In this document: positions 10,258 to 21,034 of the stretch, in pieces
Layout: every line of letters starts with the position of its first letter
Numbering within the stretch: the stretch's first letter is position 1
Source of the DNA: Chondrus crispus
Taxonomy: Eukaryota; Rhodophyta; Florideophyceae; Gigartinales; Gigartinaceae
DNA length: 64,000 nucleotides
Assembly (NCBI RefSeq): GCF_000350225.1
Contig: NW_005179198.1
Location: 46,881 to 110,880 of the forward strand
Direction of reading: 5' to 3'
Translations under genes and position numbers: made by a program
Notes under the pieces: generated by a model
Seen by the model: the letters and a program-made list of their open reading frames with translations, nothing else
Told to the model about the DNA's origin: nothing
The model's database searches: none

Positions 10258-12435
10258 TCACAGGTTAGCCCTACCCGGAGCTCCCTCCGGACCCGCATCG
10301 TAGGGGTCCGGGGGACAATAGCTGGGATGACGAGGGACCTCGTGCACCTCGGGGTAGGTTGGAATGTGTGCGTACGGATCGCGGACAGGCTCCCCCCACA
10401 CAGGAGTAAGGTTCAGGGGCGGTAGGCCACCCCCGCGGGAAGACATCGCTCTGCTGTTGCGGAGTGCGTCACGCTCCCTGCGGTACCGGTCCCGGTCAGC
10501 GCACGCGCGCTCATACGCGTTCATATGCTGGAGCTTATCCTCCCGAGACCGTCGTAACTCCTCCGTGGCGAGCTGTAACTCCGATGACAGCCGCTCGCAT
10601 TCACTGGCTCGGCGGTGCGCGTCATCCGTCCGCTCCAAGAACCAGGTGGACAACGTTACCAATAATTCCCCGACCGACCAGGCGCGGTCCCGTAAACTAC
10701 CCAGAGCTCGAGAGAGCTTGGGTATGTCTGCTACTTCGCGCCGGGCAACGGGGAGGTCGCACCCCTCGGACCCGCGAATAGGCCCACACCCCAGCGGCGC
10801 CAGGGGCAGAACTGGGGGCACGACAGGAGCCGGCTTCGCCGCAGGGCCAGCCAACGACGGCCTGGCAACTTGAGAAGGCGTTCCACCTATGACGTCGAGG
10901 GTCGGACCAACCGCGTCCAAATCCCGGTACCTTTTGCACCGCGCCTCACGCGCCTCGGAGCCTACGCCCCCGAACGCGGCCGTACGACGGAGAGTTGTCG
11001 GACCCGACTCGGAGGAGGACGCGAACGTATCGTTCCGAATATCGTATTGCAGGAACGCCGCCCGCTCGCCGAACGTGAAGTCAGTCCACAGGCGCCGGGC
11101 CTCCTCGTCGACGCGAAGCGGGCGTTGCAGAAGCTCAATGGCAGAGCTGAAGGTCCAGAGGAAGTGCGTAGAATGCCACTCCAGAGGATGGAGTGCCACA
11201 TTTGGAAGTCCCATAGCGACCCTCTCCAAATACGCAAGCGTGGCGGGGGGCTGGATAAACAACCGCCGGTTGACGCAGATCTCGCTCATTATGGCGCTGG
11301 TCATAGACCAAGCCCATCCGCGTTCGCAGTGATACGTGAGGAGGTCCCAAGCGGGATGGCGACGGTCGAGACATGCGTATCCAAAATTCTTCAGGATGAA
11401 TGGTAGCAGCGGATGGATGCCCAAAGATGGGAAGGAACTACGGACCGCGTCAGGTAAGGCCGGGAAGTCAGCGGGGGTGAGTCCCCCTTCGAACGAGGCG
11501 GAACGGAAAACGCGACCGTCGACTTCATTGATCCTCCTGTACGCCGACCAGTCGTGATGCGCCACCGCAATGCCGTGGAGGCGCATCAACGCACTCGCCG
11601 ACTTTTGCAGAGACACGCGTGGTTTGGAATACGCGTACGGCCGAGGGCACACGTAAAGCGACGAGATCCCAGACAACACAAACTGGTGCGGACCACCGCG
11701 GGGGCCAGAGAACATGGCGGAGGCCATGCGATCGATGTACTCCGCCTCCGCCGGGCTGTACGCGAAGGTGCGATCGCAAGGAATCTCGTCCGGCACCTGG
11801 TACGCCGTGCCCCCACCCTCGGCCATAAGGTGGCCGAGAGCCGCTGACGACTCCGCCGCGAAGCCCGCCTCATGGATCTTACGAATGCGCATGAGATCTG
11901 GGCGGAGGCAAGAACGTGCTAGCAACTCCGCTACTGTGACTCGAATCCGCGCATGACGACGCCACGGGTAGCGCAGTCGGCTGAGGGGGAGCGGCACGGA
12001 ACCTTCCCAAGGCATCCCCAACCACTGGGTGGTGGACGGCGCGGCGGTAGTGTCCTCCGCCTCAGTGCGTACGGGCTCACTGACTGGCGCTCCGGGACAG
12101 CGGCAACTCCCACAAGCTCCGTATGAACCCTCTTCGGTTTGGTGAAGCATCCCCGTGGGGGCGGAAGCCAACGGAAAACCGCCTACGCGCGGCGTGGTCG
12201 CGCTCTCCCCCTGCGAGGCAGGTATTGCACAGACGTCGAGAACGACCGAAACCGTGGAATCGCGTAAGCGGGCCCTCTGGAACGGGGAACGGTGCTCCCC
12301 TAAAGGGTTCTCCGAGGCATTTGGTGACACTGTGGTACCCCGACCTGCGTCGCTGGCCGACAGGGTCGATAGCGGGTCAGGAAGTGAGCCCGAAGGCCGC
12401 GGGCCCGAGCCCCTGTCGTTGACGTGGTTGGGCAT
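10258..12435 (-). CDS. Unrecognised intact 725-aa ORF with C-terminal coiled coil
   Basis: This is a single open frame of 725 codons starting at ATG (minus-strand complement of 12433-12435). I do not recognise the family. The N-terminal ~150 residues are Pro/Ser/Gly-rich and look disordered. Residues about 160-480 look globular, with many aromatic, Cys and His residues (for example YVCPRPYAYS and HPAWDLLTYHCERGWAW). Residues about 600-660 form a charged heptad-like coiled coil (SECERLSSEL to YRRERDALRN). The tail is Pro/Tyr-rich. No CCHC, protease or integrase motif is visible. Directly before the ATG the minus strand reads TCCTCCTCTCAG, which resembles a 3' splice site, and an in-frame TGA lies about 35 bases further upstream, so an extra 5' exon is possible. 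Its setting among gypsy LTR remnants suggests either a transposon-carried gene or gag-like protein, or a lineage-specific host gene. The 725-codon frame without a stop argues it is or was recently functional. Confidence 0.5.
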   Translation of the reverse strand: MPNHVNDRGSGPRPSGSLPDPLSTLSASDAGRGTTVSPNASENPLGEHRSPFQRARLRDSTVSVVLDVCAIPASQGESATTPRVGGFPLASAPTGMLHQTEEGSYGACGSCRCPGAPVSEPVRTEAEDTTAAPSTTQWLGMPWEGSVPLPLSRLRYPWRRHARIRVTVAELLARSCLRPDLMRIRKIHEAGFAAESSAALGHLMAEGGGTAYQVPDEIPCDRTFAYSPAEAEYIDRMASAMFSGPRGGPHQFVLSGISSLYVCPRPYAYSKPRVSLQKSASALMRLHGIAVAHHDWSAYRRINEVDGRVFRSASFEGGLTPADFPALPDAVRSSFPSLGIHPLLPFILKNFGYACLDRRHPAWDLLTYHCERGWAWSMTSAIMSEICVNRRLFIQPPATLAYLERVAMGLPNVALHPLEWHSTHFLWTFSSAIELLQRPLRVDEEARRLWTDFTFGERAAFLQYDIRNDTFASSSESGPTTLRRTAAFGGVGSEAREARCKRYRDLDAVGPTLDVIGGTPSQVARPSLAGPAAKPAPVVPPVLPLAPLGCGPIRGSEGCDLPVARREVADIPKLSRALGSLRDRAWSVGELLVTLSTWFLERTDDAHRRASECERLSSELQLATEELRRSREDKLQHMNAYERACADRDRYRRERDALRNSRAMSSRGGGLPPLNLTPVWGEPVRDPYAHIPTYPEVHEVPRHPSYCPPDPYDAGPEGAPGRANL

Positions 12436-14487
12436 CTGAGAGGAGGACCGAGCGCGATGAGACGGGAAGAGAGCGCGTCAAGAGCAAAAACCTCCAGAGG
12501 CACGACAGGACAGCCCGCGACTAGCGGGGAGCGGGGCAGAGCTTTTGGCGCTCGATCAGTTGACGCGTCCGCCGCCGTCGTGGCTGTGGAAGAGAAAAAA
12601 AATGGAAAAAAATGGAGGGCAAATTTTCACCTCGTCAGCACATTTTCAGCAAATGGCGTGGCGTGCAAGCTGCCAGATCCAAGGTCACGCGAGAGAGGAC
12701 GGCCGCAGACAGGCCGAACGGGGCCCATCTCAGCACGTGTTACGGACAACGAGAACGCGTGTGAAGACAAGAAGGAGGGCCGTTCTAGTCGGAGACCCAA
12801 AGCCTAGTCCAAGCGGGTATTCAGAGCGACTCGGAAGCGCGAGTCTGCGTGTGAGACGTGGAAAGCCGGATCCACGGAGTAATGCCGGGGCTAATGCTTG
12901 CCCAAAGGCTTCTGCAGAGCCTATAATGCTCGCTGGGAAACGAAAGCAAGAACCGGATGTGCTCCCCCCGATGCCCCAAGAGCCTCTCATGTCGACTACG
13001 TCACATATGCAGCATAGCCAAAGCCAAGGCCTCAGCCACAGACATTCAATACCCCTTTTTGCCACGGTGCAAGTAACCACAACGGTGGCACTGCAGAATA
13101 CGAAGCCTCTGTATCAGCCAGCACCACAAGAGAAGAAAATTGCACTGAAAGAAAACCACGACGCAAGTTCATACATCACCCATCCTCCCCGACTGTGGTA
13201 CAGAAAGCTTGAACACGCGGAGAGTTTTCAAAGTTTATGACGAACTCCCCTACTATCGCCGCACGGGTGCTGACAAGCGGCCTGCCAAGCATCTAACCAT
13301 TCCATGCTCTTAGCAACTTTTCGAGCACTGTCCGCTGCATGTGAAACTCGTGCATAGTCGATGGTGGCCGGTATTCTCCCAGTGACGCAACACTGAACCG
13401 TGCTAAAAGGGTCGCGGCCAAGACTGAAAATCGCTTACGTGTCCTCTGATTACAATACCACGCCTACCGCTGCTTGACTCAGAGTATTTACGGTTTGCAC
13501 GGAAGCAGTGGTAACCTGGAATGTTATTGTTACGCATTAACTGCACCGTAGGCGGTAGCGAATTGAGTGAGACGCAGAGCCCATTAGAGACATCTCGAAT
13601 GTGAGTACAAAGCAGTCTGCCGAGACAATTGCGAATGACGGAATCTAAGTTCTCGTGGATTGCAATGGCTATACAAAGGGGGTTCGCACCGCTGTGCGGA
13701 ACGACCTCTAGCCAGCAGTTTCCGGCTACCCTCCTCGCGGCGGCTCTCCCGACTACTTCTCCCTTTTTCGCGTCGGCTGCGCACGCATCTGCATCCTACA
13801 CCCCGATTTCGTCTGTCACGAAGGACGCACGACGCATCGCCGAGCCAACGCGCAAAGCGTATGCACTCCGCTTGCCCCTACGCCGTACCATACTGAATGC
13901 GTCCTAATGAATGCGCCCTCAGACCGGCTTGCACGCATGACACACGGGGTCGCCGCACACGCACGAATGGATAGGTCACCGCTGACCCCCACGAACGCGT
14001 TAGGCCGTAACCCAGGAGGGGAGGTACGAGGCGGAACAACAATTGCTGCTCACTCGCGGATGAGCAATGCGAGGGTATCAGAAAGAGTCGGAGAGGAAGC
14101 GGAAGGGGGATGAGGGGATCCACGCTTGATGACGGGTCGAACCCCGGAATGGGCAACAACACGCTCAGAGCCTCACGAAGGACCGGACGGCGACGCAGAA
14201 GGAAAAGTTTGGACCTACTCGGTCATTAGAGTAGACCGCGGCAACGCAAATCGCATATTGCTGCTCGTACGGGGCCTAGCACGCCTTGACGGGCGATGGA
14301 AGAGGCCATGTTGATGGACCGCGACAGTGAATGAGGGATCAGAAGCGCGCACCGGATAGACACAGGCAGTGCTAGACGCGGCCCATACACCCCGGGCCGA
14401 GGGTCGAAGTGGACGTGTGGATGCCGAGCATGGGTACTAGACTCGTCGTCCTCGATTAGCACCCCCTCTGGCTCCCTACCAAAAGAG
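12436..14487. other. No assignable gene
   Basis: The stretch contains A-rich runs near 12590-12612 and mixed-composition sequence with only short frames. Nothing resembles a known protein or RNA. The 12545-13240 frame (231 codons) lacks any motif and is not called. Confidence 0.5.
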
Positions 14488-14520
14488 TGAACGCAGACGT
14501 TCACGCCTAGGGGGGGGCTG
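14488..14520 (+). mobile_element. Gypsy pol C-terminus and polypurine tract, fragment
   Basis: GAACGCAGACGTTCACGCC followed by TAG and a G-run matches the last codons and stop of the two gypsy copies (around 3843-3870 and 51037-51065). It lies directly against the LTR-G that starts at 14521. This short stretch is what ties LTR-G to the gypsy family: end of pol, stop, purine tract, LTR. Confidence 0.6.
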
Positions 14521-15142
14521 TGTAGCATAGTCGCGAAGGGGATTATTTACTGCTGGGGGCGGCTACTGTACATCCATGACACGGTTTACAGCGCGTGTGC
14601 GCGCGGCTGCAAGTACGCGCTTGCTGCTCGCTGTGCACGTGTACAGCGTGACGATCCGGAGTAAGGCGCGCGACCTCATCGTGTAAGGCGCTACCTAGAC
14701 ACTGTAGTATATGTTATGGTAGATTTTTTACTTGTATATTAAATGACAGGGCGACCGGCGGCGGAGGGAGGAAAAGGACAAGCAGGGGCTTGGGACCAGA
14801 TCCTCCACCGCAGGTCTAACCCCGTCCGCTTATTCTAAACGCGTTCTCTTAACGCGAGCGCGTTAACTAGAAACTAACGCGGGTAGCGGTCGCGAACGTA
14901 CGCGCGCTAGCTGGATCCGCCTCCGCCCGTCGGTGCTAGAACGCTAACTAGCGCCGCCCCGGGGCGTCGAGCGCGTCGAACCGCTCTACCGCGTACTGTG
15001 TTCGCGTCCGCTCCTCACCGCTCTACCACGCTACCACCGCCCGCGTTCTTTTCTGGTGTGTGTGTTTTTGTCCTCTCTCGCGTACAAAGGTCTTGGAAGA
15101 ACCACAGCTAAACCCCCAACGCGACCGGGGGTTTATGCTACA
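14521..15142 (+). mobile_element. LTR-G copy G2 (3' LTR of a gypsy remnant)
   Basis: This 622-bp LTR begins TGTAGCATAG and ends TTATGCTACA. Like the other G copies it has TTGTATATTAAAT (about 14732), the CCGCCTCCGCCCGTC block and a terminal hairpin, here AAACCCCC/GGGGGTTT. The left flank is the gypsy pol end; the right flank (ATCCCGTGAC) is copia-A pol in minus orientation. There is no TSD, because the left side belongs to the element itself and the 5' part has been lost. Confidence 0.88.
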
Positions 15143-16673
15143 ATCCCGTGACACAACAATTTTATTCAACTCTCCGTCCCAAAGTTTGTATGCCTTACTG
15201 CATTGCGAGTACCCAAGAAACATCGCTTCACGCGCTCGCAAGTCAAGCTTACGGAGCTCTAATTTTGGTAATGTATACCAACACTTTGACCCAAATACTC
15301 GCAAATGGCCAACATTTGGAGTAGAGTTCATCCAAATGTGGTGCAGGGTTGTATTAACGGGCAAAGCGCGTGAAGTAACTCGATTGCGTACATATACCAA
15401 AGTGGCAAGAGCCTCCGCCCAGAATCGCTTACTGACCTGTTTATGAGAAAGCATAGAGCGGACAAGATCAATCAAAGTTCAATTTAAACGTTCAGCAACA
15501 TCGTTTTGTTCAGGGGTGTACGCCGTTGTGAGTTGGTGCTGCGTACCGTTTAAATCTAAATGCGACTTGAATTCCGTCGACAAGTACTCTCCCCCTCGAT
15601 CAGTGCGAAGCACCTTTACTTTGCGACCAGTGTGGGTTTGAGCCAACTTTTCATACAACTTGTATTTTGCAAACGCCTCAGATTTATTTCTCATCGTGTA
15701 CACAACTACCCAGTTCGAGTGATCATCTACAAATGTAATGAAGTATCTCGAACCACCAATGGACTGTACTTCGAGCGGACCGCAAACGTCAGAATGTACC
15801 AAGTCAAGACAGTTCTGTGCTCGAGACGATGATCGCTGTTTTGGGATTACTGATTGCGTTGCTTTGGCAAACACACACGCAGGACAAATGGGAGAGTGAT
15901 TGTCAGACTTCGGATTCATTGCACTGATGACATCGCTTTGACGAACGTTGATGCCACTTACCACATTATTGTGAATCATTGATGCGATTCCTTGTACGTT
16001 AACATGGGCCATTCGTTCATGTAGCGTCTGCAGGGTAACTACGTAAGCAGAAAAGGTTTCATTCATGACGTCAAGTATGTACAAATCCGCAACTTGACTC
16101 GCTGTGGCAACTACAGTTGGTCTTGCAGTAACGACGCATTTCTCATTTTCAAATGACACTTGCAAACCCTTTGAGACCATTTGGCTAACAGACAGTAGCG
16201 AGTATCCAAAATCAGGGACGTGCAAAACGTTTGACAATTTGCAAGGATGTGGACTACCGTTCACATTCAACATGAATTCTACCTCACCGCGACCAGCGAC
16301 ATTAGCTCTATCCTTCGTACCCATCTCGACTGATCCAGATTGCATCCGTTCATACGTAACGAACAAAGAGCGATCAAACGTAATGTGAGCGCTGCAACCG
16401 GAATCGACAAGCCATGACCTTGAGTTTGAAGCCCTTTTTTTCTGGAGTGGAAGTCGAAAGCAAGCAAGTCAAGTCACTCTCCGCAAAGGCAGCAGTAGAA
16501 TTGTCATCTCGAGAAACGAATGCACTTGGCTTCAAGCCAGTGTTTCGTGACCGAAACCCATCTGGCGGCGCAGGTCGGCGCCCATTCACGTCCTTGCCCC
16601 AGCAACGCGCTGCAGTATGCCCATGTCTATTGCAGTTCGTACATTTCATATCGCGTCGAATAGGCATACAATT
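15143..16673 (-). pseudogene. Copia-A gag-pol fragment (zinc knuckle, protease, integrase)
   Basis: Read on the minus strand from 16673, the fragment gives CTNCNRHGHTAARC (CX2CX4HX4C nucleocapsid knuckle). After a frameshift in the run of T near 16434-16440 come the protease flap/linker region, the integrase HHCC motif (HERMAHV, CPAC) and the core (VHSDVCG, LRTDRGGEY, DVAERLN). It stops at 15479-15481, then continues open through SMLSHKQVSKRFWAEAL to KIVVSRD. It ends at 15143, where LTR-G begins, so RT and RNase H are absent. It is closely related to the copia-A copy at 33983-38092. The right boundary is an abrupt junction with an LTR-B end. It cannot make a working polyprotein. Confidence 0.92.
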
Positions 16674-16721
16674 TAATGGTAGGTTCGGAGGAGCAAGGGA
16701 AAGAAGGAGGGCAGGTTGATG
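16674..16721 (-). mobile_element. LTR-B terminal fragment (48 bp)
   Basis: TAATGGTAGGTTCGGAGGAG and the bases that follow match the 3' end of LTR-B (compare 26128 and 32732). It is cut off where LTR-A starts at 16726. Confidence 0.8.
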
Positions 16722-16725
16722 TTTC

Positions 16726-17663
16726 TGTTGTAATTCTACGACCACATGCTGATATGCGTGACACACAACGACAGGTATGACACGTGTAAAATAAAAACAC
16801 TCCGTGTGACGATCGGAGCAAGTTTGATTTTCAACGTGTACACCTGTGATTTATGTACACGGTTGCACTTTATAGTACTGCAGGAGCAAGTTTAGTTTTC
16901 AACGTGTACACGTCTGAAATATGTACACGGTTCCGGTGTACAGTACAATCTGAGCATGTTTCATTTTCTCCGCCCGACACGTGTATGACCTGGACACATG
17001 TCCTCATTACACTGTCGGACGCGTACAGTACGCCTGCAGTCTTACAGACAAAGTGTAGAACCTTGGTGACGGGTGCCTGGCACGTGCCAAAGGTTTACAG
17101 CGTCCATGGCGTGCAGCACGGGTACAGCAGGACACAAAGATACCGTTGCGCGAGTTTTGAATTCGTAAGGCAAAATGTGCACTGTTGTAATTGACAGTGG
17201 ACAGGACCTCACGAGAGATTCAGATTCATAAGGCAACGTGTGGGCTGTAAACAGTCCTTGCAGGATTGATTTGAATTCGTAAGGCAACGTGTGAGCTGTA
17301 AACGTGCCTTACGAATTCGTGCCACGCTAGATTTGGAATAGTAAGGGAATTTGTGCTTTGCTGTTTTTTGTTGTGCTGCGTTACTAATTTCTCCGTCATG
17401 ACAGTGCTAATTCGTAAGGCGGTTTTCTGTTATGTTTGTTGGGCCATCGCCAGTTTGGCTGAGTAGCAAGACGGGCACATGAGTTAGAGCCAATACATTT
17501 GTAGTATGTGTGTCGTAGTGTTTGGTAGTAGAGTTCTAGAAGATTGCAGAAGTGTATAAGTAGTGCCAGAAGTTGGCGACTCAAAGTAAATCGGTACCCA
17601 ATCCTTCAACTTCACCTCATCAACCGTCCTTCGATTTCCCTTTGCCCCGCTGACCTTCCAGTA
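16726..17663 (+). mobile_element. LTR-A copy 1 (left arm of a large inverted repeat)
   Basis: A 938-bp LTR starts TGTTGTAATT and ends with a CCTTCCAGTA variant of the usual CCTACCATTA. It contains ACACGTGT-type palindromes, repeats of the ATTCGTAAGG motif, and TATAAGTA near 17552 followed by the GCCA-TGGC hairpin. Its mirror copy lies at 18251-19188. No internal element is attached on its right in the same orientation, so it is not in a normal element context. Confidence 0.93.
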
Positions 17664-18236
17664 TAGGGCTAATACCGAGAGCGTTACCCACACCGCCGAT
17701 GCACCTCCCGAAGGCAGAGTGCGGATCGACTAGAACAGTACACTGTGATCCTCCCCGAGAATCAGTGTTTCGTCTCTCGACGACTCTTGGTCGGACCCTC
17801 GCTCAAGTCAGATTTCCAATGGCACAAGTCTTTCACCAAGAGCGAGGGTATCGGCGGCAGCTACGACGATCACCGGCGTGATCGAAGGGCAGTCTTCTTG
17901 GATTGATATGGTACGTTGGCGACTAGGGACTACAGCCACAGCTCACACAACGATTGCCAAGACCAAGCTGCAACAGAAACGAAGAAGATGGTGGATCACC
18001 AAGTTGAAACGACAGCAGGTAGACGGAGACGAACGACCAAGATGATAACGACAGCAAGTAGACGGCGATAGAACCAAACAAACGACGGCGGCGATGAAAA
18101 CGGCGGCGGAAACGACAGCAGAAACCAAAACGAGAACGACAGCGGAGATCAAAACGAGAACGATAGCAGAAACAAACACGAAAACGGCAGCAGAAACTGA
18201 GAACGAGCACTCACACAGCGGAATAATAACGTTGAA
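17664..18236 (-). other. Copia-A-type CT-rich leader between facing LTRs
   Basis: Read on the minus strand from the primer-binding site at 18250, this is a CT-rich leader made of imperfect GTCGTT/CTCGTT units (about 17940-18230). It resembles the leader of copia-B but is not identical. Reading frames in it are low-complexity and I do not call them genes. The part nearest 17664 (about 250 bp) has no recognisable content. Confidence 0.65.
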
Positions 18237-18250
18237 CTGGGCCCATAACC
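18237..18250 (-). other. Primer-binding site, half initiator-tRNA type
   Basis: On the minus strand GGTTATGGGCCCAG follows the LTR-A end directly. It is complementary to CUGGGCCCAUAACC, the anticodon stem-loop of eukaryotic initiator tRNA-Met, rather than to a tRNA 3' end. Drosophila copia and yeast Ty5 are known to prime this way, with a cleaved tRNA half. Confidence 0.88.
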
Positions 18251-19188
18251 TATTGGATGGTCAGCGGGGCAAAGGGAAATCGAAGGACGGTTGATGAGGT
18301 GAAGTTGAAGGATTGGGTACCGATTTACTTTGAGTCGCCAACTTCTGGCACTACTTATACACTTCTGCAATCTTCTAGAACTCTACTACCAAACACTACG
18401 ACACACATACTACAAATGTATTGGCTCTAACTCATGTGCCCGTCTTGCTACTCAGCCAAACTGGCGATGGCCCAACAAACATAACAGAAAACCGCCTTAC
18501 GAATTAGCACTGTCATGACGGAGAAATTAGTAACGCAGCACAACAAAAAACAGCAAAGCACAAATTCCCTTACTATTCCAAATCTAGCGTGGCACGAATT
18601 CGTAAGGCACGTTTACAGCTCACACGTTGCCTTACGAATTCAAATCAATCCTGCAAGGACTGTTTACAGCCCACACGTTGCCTTATGAATCTGAATCTCT
18701 CGTGAGGTCCTGTCCACTGTCAATTACAACAGTGCACATTTTGCCTTACGAATTCAAAACTCGCGCAACGGTATCTTTGTGTCCTGCTGTACCCGTGCTG
18801 CACGCCATGGACGCTGTAAACCTTTGGCACGTGCCAGGCACCCGTCACCAAGGTTCTACACTTTGTCTGTAAGACTGCAGGCGTACTGTACGCGTCCGAC
18901 AGTGTAATGAGGACATGTGTCCAGGTCATACACGTGTCGGGCGGAGAAAATGAAACATGCTCAGATTGTACTGTACACCGGAACCGTGTACATATTTCAG
19001 ACGTGTACACGTTGAAAACCAAACTTGTTCCTGCAGTACTGTCGAGCGCAACCGTGTACAGAAATCACACGTGTACACGTTGAAAAACAAACTTGCTCAG
19101 CTCGTCACCCGGAGTGTTTTTATTTTACACGTGTCATACCTCTCGTCGTGTGTCATGCATATCAGCATGTGGTCGTAGAATTACAACA
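18251..19188 (-). mobile_element. LTR-A copy 2 (right arm of the inverted repeat)
   Basis: A 938-bp LTR in minus orientation, with TGTTGTAATT at 19188 and its other end (TATTGG on the plus strand) at 18251. It is followed on the minus strand by the primer-binding site and leader, so it was a 5' LTR. It mirrors 16726-17663. Confidence 0.93.
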
Positions 19189-19737
19189 CCGTATAGGTAC
19201 GACTTCCGTCCCCTGGGTGAAGAGAATACGTGCCTAAACACTGAACCTCTCACTATACGTGTAGAAGGTCGCGTACCTTGATTAAGTTCGCACGGAAGAG
19301 GGTGACCCTAGGCGTGATTGTGAACAAATCACACGAGTACGACGAAGGCAGTTTCATTCTTGTGTTGTGGGAAACCTCATTGCGGTAGTACCGTATCAAG
19401 TTTGGACAAGCCGATTTCGGTTGCAGGGACCGTTCGCGGTAGTGACCAAAAGTCCTGGTTCGTCTACAGGCAAAGTGTTGTGCTTACTCGTGGCACGTTT
19501 GATTTAGTTCACAGTCGAAAGACTCGCACTGGCCGACATACAGGGGTAGCGCCCTAAGGCATTTTTAAGAAGAATACGCTTGTTCCACTCCGCCGGGAAC
19601 AAGGCACCAAGAACGTTTCCGAGTAATCGCTACAAACTTCTTATACGGGGCTCGCCATTGTGTTGACTATCGGTTAACGGCTTGGGATCCCGGGACGGAA
19701 GACCTTGTATACTCGAAGGGTACATCTATTCGGCGAA
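19189..19737 (+). other. Copia-A gag upstream leader remnant
   Basis: There is no convincing gene. The segment about 19630-19690 (ATTGTGTTGACTATCGGTTA, then ACGGCTTGGGATC) is shared with the leader just before gag in copia-B (compare 41055-41090 and 52725-52755), so it is retrotransposon leader. A 65-codon frame at 19360-19557 has no motif. Confidence 0.55.
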
Positions 19738-19769
19738 ATGGATGACCAAAGCTCTGGATCGGTCAGAAT
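19738..19769 (+). pseudogene. Copia-A gag, first ten codons, interrupted by LTR-B
   Basis: ATG at 19738 begins MDDQSSGSVRI, the same N-terminus as the copia-A copy that continues at 33983. After GGTCAGAAT the LTR-B copy starts, so gag is broken after about ten codons. The match GACCAAAGCTCTGGATCGG reappears at 33983, 14 kb away. Confidence 0.85.
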
Positions 19770-21020
19770 TATTGAAAATGTGCGACCACATGCTGTTATC
19801 TGGAAAGTGCAAAATCAAGCGACACGTGTACATGACTCGACGGTCCGGACCCTCACCCCATATCACCACATGACACGTGTAAAGTCTCAGATTTTGGGGT
19901 TCTGGGGACGAAAGTGGACTTTTGGAGGGTTATGCAAATTTGCATAAATGCCGGAAATTTGCATTTGGCCCGAACCGTTATAGGGCTACACAGGCAATAC
20001 TGCAAATCTATTGGGTGTCGGTTCGAATGCTGCAATTCTATTGGTCTGTTATTGTCCACTTATATGCACTCATGCTGGTGATATATCTTGAATGATCGGT
20101 ATACGTTTTAATTACATCATTTCGGGGGTTTCAAGTTGTTCACCATGGTTGTAATGGGTAATTACGGGTGGCCTTGGCGCCGGACACTTGTGTGCGGTGT
20201 AGACATGTACACATGGCCAGGTTGCTAGGTGTACGTACACTTGTACACGTGGCCTACATACGGTCCGGCGCGTGTCCGAGCACAGTACATGTGAATTAAA
20301 AGTACAACAAGTATTTCTCGCAAGAGACATGTACTTACGTGAGTATTCAGTGTACGCGTCACGCTGTATGCGACCCTTGCATCAGCATGCGCCGTTGTAC
20401 TACACTCTCTTCAGCATGCGACGTTGTACTGTGCTCTCGTTATGGTGCGCCGTTGGATGCAAGTTGATGACAGTACTCGTGTGATTCACATCGGATATCA
20501 TGTGAGATGTGTAGAAAGTCTGGATGCACATTGTTGCTATCCGTCATAGTTGTCTGGCAGTGTGTACCGAAATTAGTAAGGTACGAAACAAGGGCATGTA
20601 TGGGGACTGAGATATGACAGGACTTTGCGTTGTTGGAAATAGAGAGATGCCAAGTTGTTCATTGTGCAAGAATATATTCTGTCATGTCTGGATGCAGATT
20701 AGTAAGGTGTGAAACGATTGCATGCATACGGCCATGGTTTACAGTCACTCGAAATGTATAGAAACTGTTGTGCACTGATAGTCAATAGTCAATTCGTAAG
20801 GTAGAAATAGAACAGTGTGGACGGGCCAGAAGAGGACCGCGCTTGGTCGCGCATATGGTGAGTACGGTTTACCAGGTGCCAAAGTAATGGGATAGTGTAA
20901 CACTCAAAGTGTATAAGTATCGCCGAAAGACAGCTCCAAGTAAACCTCGGCACCAACTCCTTCACTCACACACATCAACCTGCCCTCCTTCTTTCCCTTG
21001 CCCCTCCGAACCTACCATTA
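19770..21020 (+). mobile_element. LTR-B, full-length plus-strand copy (5' LTR of copia-B)
   Basis: A 1251-bp LTR starts TATTGAAAATGTGC and ends CCTACCATTA, then leads directly into a primer-binding site. It contains the perfect 16-bp palindrome TATGCAAATTTGCATA at 19931-19946, several CTTAC(G/T)AAT motifs, and TATAAGTA at 20912. The start is TA rather than the usual TG, as in the other intact LTR-B 5' ends. It is inserted into copia-A gag. Confidence 0.93.
20912..20919 (+). promoter_or_regulatory. TATA box of LTR-B
   Basis: TATAAGTA about 100 bp from the LTR end is followed by the hairpin GCCGAAAGACAGC, here with one mismatch. The same arrangement is present in LTR-A and LTR-D. Confidence 0.65.
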
Positions 21021-21034
21021 GGTTATGGGCCCAG
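21021..21034 (+). other. Copia-B primer-binding site (half initiator tRNA)
   Basis: GGTTATGGGCCCAG lies directly after the LTR and is complementary to the initiator tRNA-Met anticodon arm. Confidence 0.9.

Noticed and set aside
10364-12439. Antisense open frames over the 725-aa ORF
   Set aside because: Shorter, fragmented over several frames and typical GC-rich shadows of the minus-strand frame.
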